From Clostridiales bacterium UBA2658 (GTDB lineage: Bacteria > Bacillota > Clostridia > Oscillospirales > Oscillospiraceae): DNA of 8,024 bases. Below the pieces are notes generated by a model. That model was not told the origin of the DNA. It ran no database searches and saw only the letters and a program-made list of their open reading frames with translations. The position numbers and the translations under genes are program-made. Position 1 is the stretch's first letter. Every line of letters starts with the position of its first letter. The stretch covers positions 3,795 to 11,818 of the forward strand of contig DEMY01000050.1 of the NCBI GenBank assembly GCA_002359425.1, read 5' to 3'. Shown in pieces: positions 5,047-8,024 of this stretch.

Positions 5047-6660
5047 TCACTTGACTTCGAGCTTGCCCCACTTGAGCAGTTCGTAGTCTGTAACGGCAAA
5101 TTCAAAGCCCGAGAGCCTGTCCTTGTTATAGGCATAAGACACATTGGGATAATAGACCGGTACGCAGACCGCGTTGTCGTAAAGGTACTTAAAAATTGCA
5201 TCATACTCCGTCTGCCGCGCATTCTCGTCGGTTTCCTGAAGCACTTTCTCGATCATTGCGTCCAGCTCATCGGAGTTCCAGCAGACACGCGGCGAGCCTT
5301 TCGCGTCCGTACAGAACATCCCGGAAAGAAAACCATGCGGATTCCAGGAATCACTATAGGTACGGTACATGATCACATCGAAGTTTCTGTTCGTCCAGAG
5401 CGTGTCGTAATACGCAGTTGAGGGCTGAAGTTCAAGTTTAAATTCGATACCAATCTCTTTAAATGCGTTTGAAATATATTCGCAGACGTCTTTCCATTCG
5501 GGATATTCTTCGGTCTGAAATACAAATTTAAAGCGCATGGGTTTGCCATTGTATTCGAGAATTCCATCTCCGTCCGAATCTTTGCACCCGGCTTCGGACA
5601 GAAGCTGCTTTGCCTTGTCGAGATCATAGCTGTAGCCGAGATCATTTTTATCGTTCACATAAGCGTTCGTCGCCGGCAGAATGCCGGTCGCGGCAGTCGC
5701 GTTGCCATCCAGAACATCCTTTGCGATACTGGCTTTGTCAAGCGCATAGTTGAGCGCTTGGCGGACTTGAAGATTCTGAAAGGCGGGGACGTCATAGTTT
5801 AGAAGCATGAAATAGCCCTTCGTGGAAGGGTTTTTGATCAGCTGAAGCTTGCTGTCCTTTTCCACCGCCGGCATGCCCTCCGCCGGAATAGGCACAGCCG
5901 AGAAGTCAATTTCTCCGCTCTGAAGCGCCATCATACGTGTCTCGGAATCTGGAATTACTCTGAGTACGAGCTTGTCATATTTCGGCTTTTCCCCCCAGTA
6001 GTTCGGGTTTGGAACCATCACTGTCTCTTTGCCCTCTTCGTAGCTGTCAATCATCCACATGCCGGTTCCAATCGGCTTAGTGAATTTTCCACTTGCATCA
6101 ACCGAATTTTGACTCATCATCCGGCAGGGACGAGGGTAGGTAAGCTCGGTGAGGAAGGGGTAATAAGACTTGTCAAAAGTGAATTTGACCGTATAGTCGT
6201 CAATTTTGGTGACGGATTGCAGCGATGTGCAAACATCGACAGATGCGGTGTTTGCGTTATCCTTCCACCTGGCGGTGTTGAAAATCACATTGTCTGCGTT
6301 AAAAGCGGAACCGTCCGAAAACTTTACGCCTTTGCGGAGGTGAAAGGTGTACTCCTTTCCGTCGTTGCTGACGTCCCATGTTTCAGCCAGACCAGGTTCG
6401 ATCTTGCCATCCTTCCCGTAGACGACCAGAGGCTCATAGATAAGCTCGTAATGAAGTATGTCCGTCATCATGTAGGTGGGGTCCATCGTGGCAATGCCGT
6501 TTTTACCTCCAATTGCAACGGTGACGACCTTTTCGCCGCCCGTTGACGAACCGGCAGAGGTGCCCACGCTCTGCTTTGTGCTGCCGCCCGAACAGGCTGT
6601 GAGCAGACCGAGCGTCAGCGTGAGCGCAAGAGACAATGCAAGCGCTTTTTTGGGTTTCAT
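5047..6660 (-). CDS. Substrate-binding lipoprotein, NikA/DppA/OppA family (SBP_bac_5), NikA-like
   Basis: Extracellular solute receptor, 537 aa, that delivers ligand to an ABC importer. A lysine-rich start and hydrophobic segment end in the lipobox LTAC, so Cys23 should be lipid-anchored, followed by a Ser/Gly/Thr linker (24-43). The family signature AETWDVSNDG...FHLRKGVKFSDG spans 92-117. Several blocks match E. coli NikA as I remember it: SYYPFLTEL, the PRPCR segment (176-180), PIGTGMW (196-202), NPNYWGEKP (218-226), VIPD, VRQALNYALDK (299-309) and NFDVIMYRTY...PHGFLSGM. A DSDGDG calcium-type loop (361-366), common in this family, is present. The NikA metal-region histidine has no obvious counterpart; Cys450 and Cys460 lie there instead. 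The start is fixed by AGGAGGG (6672-6678), embedded in the end of the upstream ATPase gene two bases away. Ligand is uncertain: nickel, a metallophore complex or peptide. Confidence 0.92.
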   Translation of the reverse strand: MKPKKALALSLALTLTLGLLTACSGGSTKQSVGTSAGSSTGGEKVVTVAIGGKNGIATMDPTYMMTDILHYELIYEPLVVYGKDGKIEPGLAETWDVSNDGKEYTFHLRKGVKFSDGSAFNADNVIFNTARWKDNANTASVDVCTSLQSVTKIDDYTVKFTFDKSYYPFLTELTYPRPCRMMSQNSVDASGKFTKPIGTGMWMIDSYEEGKETVMVPNPNYWGEKPKYDKLVLRVIPDSETRMMALQSGEIDFSAVPIPAEGMPAVEKDSKLQLIKNPSTKGYFMLLNYDVPAFQNLQVRQALNYALDKASIAKDVLDGNATAATGILPATNAYVNDKNDLGYSYDLDKAKQLLSEAGCKDSDGDGILEYNGKPMRFKFVFQTEEYPEWKDVCEYISNAFKEIGIEFKLELQPSTAYYDTLWTNRNFDVIMYRTYSDSWNPHGFLSGMFCTDAKGSPRVCWNSDELDAMIEKVLQETDENARQTEYDAIFKYLYDNAVCVPVYYPNVSYAYNKDRLSGFEFAVTDYELLKWGKLEVK

Positions 6661-6662
6661 TT

Positions 6663-7682
6663 TTATTTTTTCCCTCCTGAAATGTTGATTAATCTATTTC
6701 CAGCCGCACGGTTGCTTGGCGAAATCCTGTGACAGGCGACAAAGTGACCGGGCGTGATTTCCTGAAGAGCCGGCTTGCAGGCGCTGCATATTTCGGAACG
6801 AAACCGGCAGCGGTTACGAAAAGCGCAGCCCGCCAAATGCTCGAACAACGGTTCTGCGCCGTCAAGTGCCTCCCGGCAGACGGTTCCGCGCTTTTCCGGG
6901 TCTGCGATCAGGACCGCTTGAAAGAGAAGCTGCGTATAGGGATGCAGCATTTCGCCCTCCACATTTTCAACGTTCATGACCTCTACAATCTCGCCGAGGT
7001 ACATGACGGCGATTTGCGAACAGATATAGCGGATGGTCGAAAGGTCATGCGTGATGAAAAGATAGGTAACGTCGTGCTCCCTGCCGATATCTTGTAGGAG
7101 TTTCAGAATGCTTTTGCGGCGTGAATAGTCCAGACTGGCGAGTGGCTCGTCGCAAACGACGACCTGCGGGTTTAAAATGAGCGCCCGCGCAATGTTCGCG
7201 CGCTGCCGCTCGCCGCTGCTCAACTCATTCGGCCGGCGGTTAAGCAGCCTGTGCTCAAGTCCTACTTGCTCGAACGAGCGCTCGACGCGTGCGGAGCGCT
7301 CCGCCTCGCAGAGCGGTTCAAAATTGTTCAGAACCTCCTCAATACTCTGACGTATCGTGTATTTTGGATCAAAGGCTGCAAGGCTGTTTTGAAAGACCAT
7401 TTGAATGTTTCGTCGATAGGGACGAAAGGCATCTCGACTGAGGTTCGTAACGTCCTTATCTCCAAACCATAGCGTCCCGCCGTCGATTTTTTCGAGTCCG
7501 CAGACAGCGCGGCCAAAGGTGCTTTTGCCGCAGCCGCTTTCACCGATCAGACCGAGCGAGCGGCCTTTTTGCAGCGCAAGCGAAATCTTGTTCACGGCAG
7601 TTACCGCATCGGGCTTCCCCCAAAAGCCGTTTCGGACGGGGTAGGCCTTTGTCAGTTCTTCGGTTTTGATCAGTGCTTCCAT
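6663..7682 (-). CDS. ABC importer ATPase, OppF/DppF type with Oligo_HPY C-terminus
   Basis: Nucleotide-binding subunit of the minus-strand importer, 339 aa. Walker A is GESGCGKST (47-55), Q-loop VFQNS with Q98, Walker B VVVCDE (174-179), D-loop SLD (183-185) and switch histidine H212 in ITHDLS. The signature is LSSGERQR (154-161), with Ser in place of the first Gly of LSGGQ, and the segment after Walker B reads DEPLASLD instead of DEPTTALD. Both deviations occur in ATPases of this branch and the catalytic residues are intact. The C-terminal Oligo_HPY region has cysteines at 286, 292, 299, 302 and 317 (GCAFRNRC...VACHR). The start is supported by AAGGAG (7695-7700) at a somewhat long spacing of 12 bases. 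It lies 17 bases after the previous gene and two bases before the substrate-binding protein gene, so the three are one operon. Confidence 0.94.
   Translation of the reverse strand: MEALIKTEELTKAYPVRNGFWGKPDAVTAVNKISLALQKGRSLGLIGESGCGKSTFGRAVCGLEKIDGGTLWFGDKDVTNLSRDAFRPYRRNIQMVFQNSLAAFDPKYTIRQSIEEVLNNFEPLCEAERSARVERSFEQVGLEHRLLNRRPNELSSGERQRANIARALILNPQVVVCDEPLASLDYSRRKSILKLLQDIGREHDVTYLFITHDLSTIRYICSQIAVMYLGEIVEVMNVENVEGEMLHPYTQLLFQAVLIADPEKRGTVCREALDGAEPLFEHLAGCAFRNRCRFRSEICSACKPALQEITPGHFVACHRISPSNRAAGNRLINISGGKK
6672..6678 (-). promoter_or_regulatory. Ribosome binding site of the substrate-binding protein, inside the upstream gene
   Basis: AGGAGGG on the minus strand, 11 bases before the ATG at 6660. 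It is a strong match to the anti-Shine-Dalgarno sequence and lies within the last codons (SGGKK) of the preceding ATPase gene. The substrate-binding protein, needed in excess over the transporter, thus has its own strong initiation site despite a gap of only two bases. Confidence 0.75.
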
Positions 7683-7700
7683 CCTGGCGCCGCGCTCCTT

Positions 7701-8024
7701 TCAGATGATCGAGTCGATGAGCTGTTTTGTATAAGCGTCCTCCGGCGATTTAAATATCCGCGTCGCACTGCCCTGTTCGATAATCCTCCCTCCGCGCATG
7801 ACATAGACGTAATCCGCGATTTCCGCGACAATTCCAAGATCATGCGTGATGAACAGAACGCCGGTTTGGAACCGCTCTGCCATTTCGCAGATTTCCGCCA
7901 GAATGCTTGCCTGCACCGTTACGTCCAAAGCGGTGGTCGGCTCGTCCGCAATCAAAAGCGCGGGTTGCATCGCCATCGCCATTGCAATCATCACGCGCTG
8001 GCACATGCCGCCGGAGAGTTCAAA
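7701..8024 (-). CDS. ABC importer ATPase, OppD/DppD/NikD type (5' end outside window)
   Basis: Only the last 107 codons are visible, and the frame is open to the right edge (FELSGGM...), so the ATG inside this stretch is not the start. It contains the signature LSGGM, Walker B LLIADE, D-loop ALD within PTTALDVTVQ, and the switch histidine in ITHDLG. The protein ends right after the SPEDAYTKQL motif and lacks the Oligo_HPY cysteine extension usual in OppD-type subunits, as in E. coli NikD (from memory). The residue after LSGGM is Cys where Arg is usual (LSGGMRQR). It is co-directional with the ATPase 17 bases downstream, and the pair would form the heterodimeric motor. Walker A and the Q-loop lie outside the window. 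Confidence 0.92.
   Translation of the reverse strand, partial: FELSGGMCQRVMIAMAMAMQPALLIADEPTTALDVTVQASILAEICEMAERFQTGVLFITHDLGIVAEIADYVYVMRGGRIIEQGSATRIFKSPEDAYTKQLIDSII

Noticed and set aside
1..8024. CRISPR array, tRNA, rRNA, insertion sequence or attachment site
   Set aside because: No regularly spaced repeats, tRNA-like cloverleaf, transposase or integrase reading frame was seen on either strand.

Overview
The window looks like chromosomal DNA of a low-to-mid GC anaerobic member of the Bacillota, most likely class Clostridia. This is inferred from strong AGGAGG-type ribosome binding sites, a Gram-positive style lipoprotein substrate-binding protein, tightly overlapping operon genes and the protein sequences. 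The genus cannot be told from the sequence alone.

Plus strand, 2-3348: the distal part of a peptide/nickel-type (Opp/Dpp/Nik family) ABC importer operon. It holds a permease cut by the left edge, a second permease, and two ATPases. The genes are joined by overlaps of 4, 1 and 8 bases, so they are almost certainly co-transcribed. No substrate-binding protein gene for this system is visible; it may lie left of the window. The operon ends at a strong hairpin terminator (3373-3414) whose A-tract and T-tract would also let it stop transcription from the right.

Middle, 3415-5046: a single minus-strand gene (3570-4412) encodes a CheW-type chemotaxis coupling protein. Its CheW fold is split by an inserted CZB (chemoreceptor zinc-binding) domain, followed by a four-cysteine cluster. 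A near-consensus vegetative promoter (4643-4671) lies about 230 bases upstream of its start. The 634-base gap between this gene and the next one (4413-5046) also holds a cluster of three hairpins (4733-4825) and about 220 bases with no recognisable gene.

Minus strand, 8024-5047: the distal part of a second, convergent importer operon of the same superfamily. It holds an ATPase cut by the right edge, a second ATPase, and a NikA-like lipoprotein substrate-binding protein as the last visible gene. Its permeases presumably lie to the right of the window.

Taken together, two distinct peptide/metal-type importers converge on one zinc-sensing-type chemotaxis adaptor. The transporters are ordinary members of well-known families. 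The CheW-CZB hybrid is the most distinctive gene, and any functional link between metal or peptide uptake and chemotaxis signalling is inference from adjacency only.
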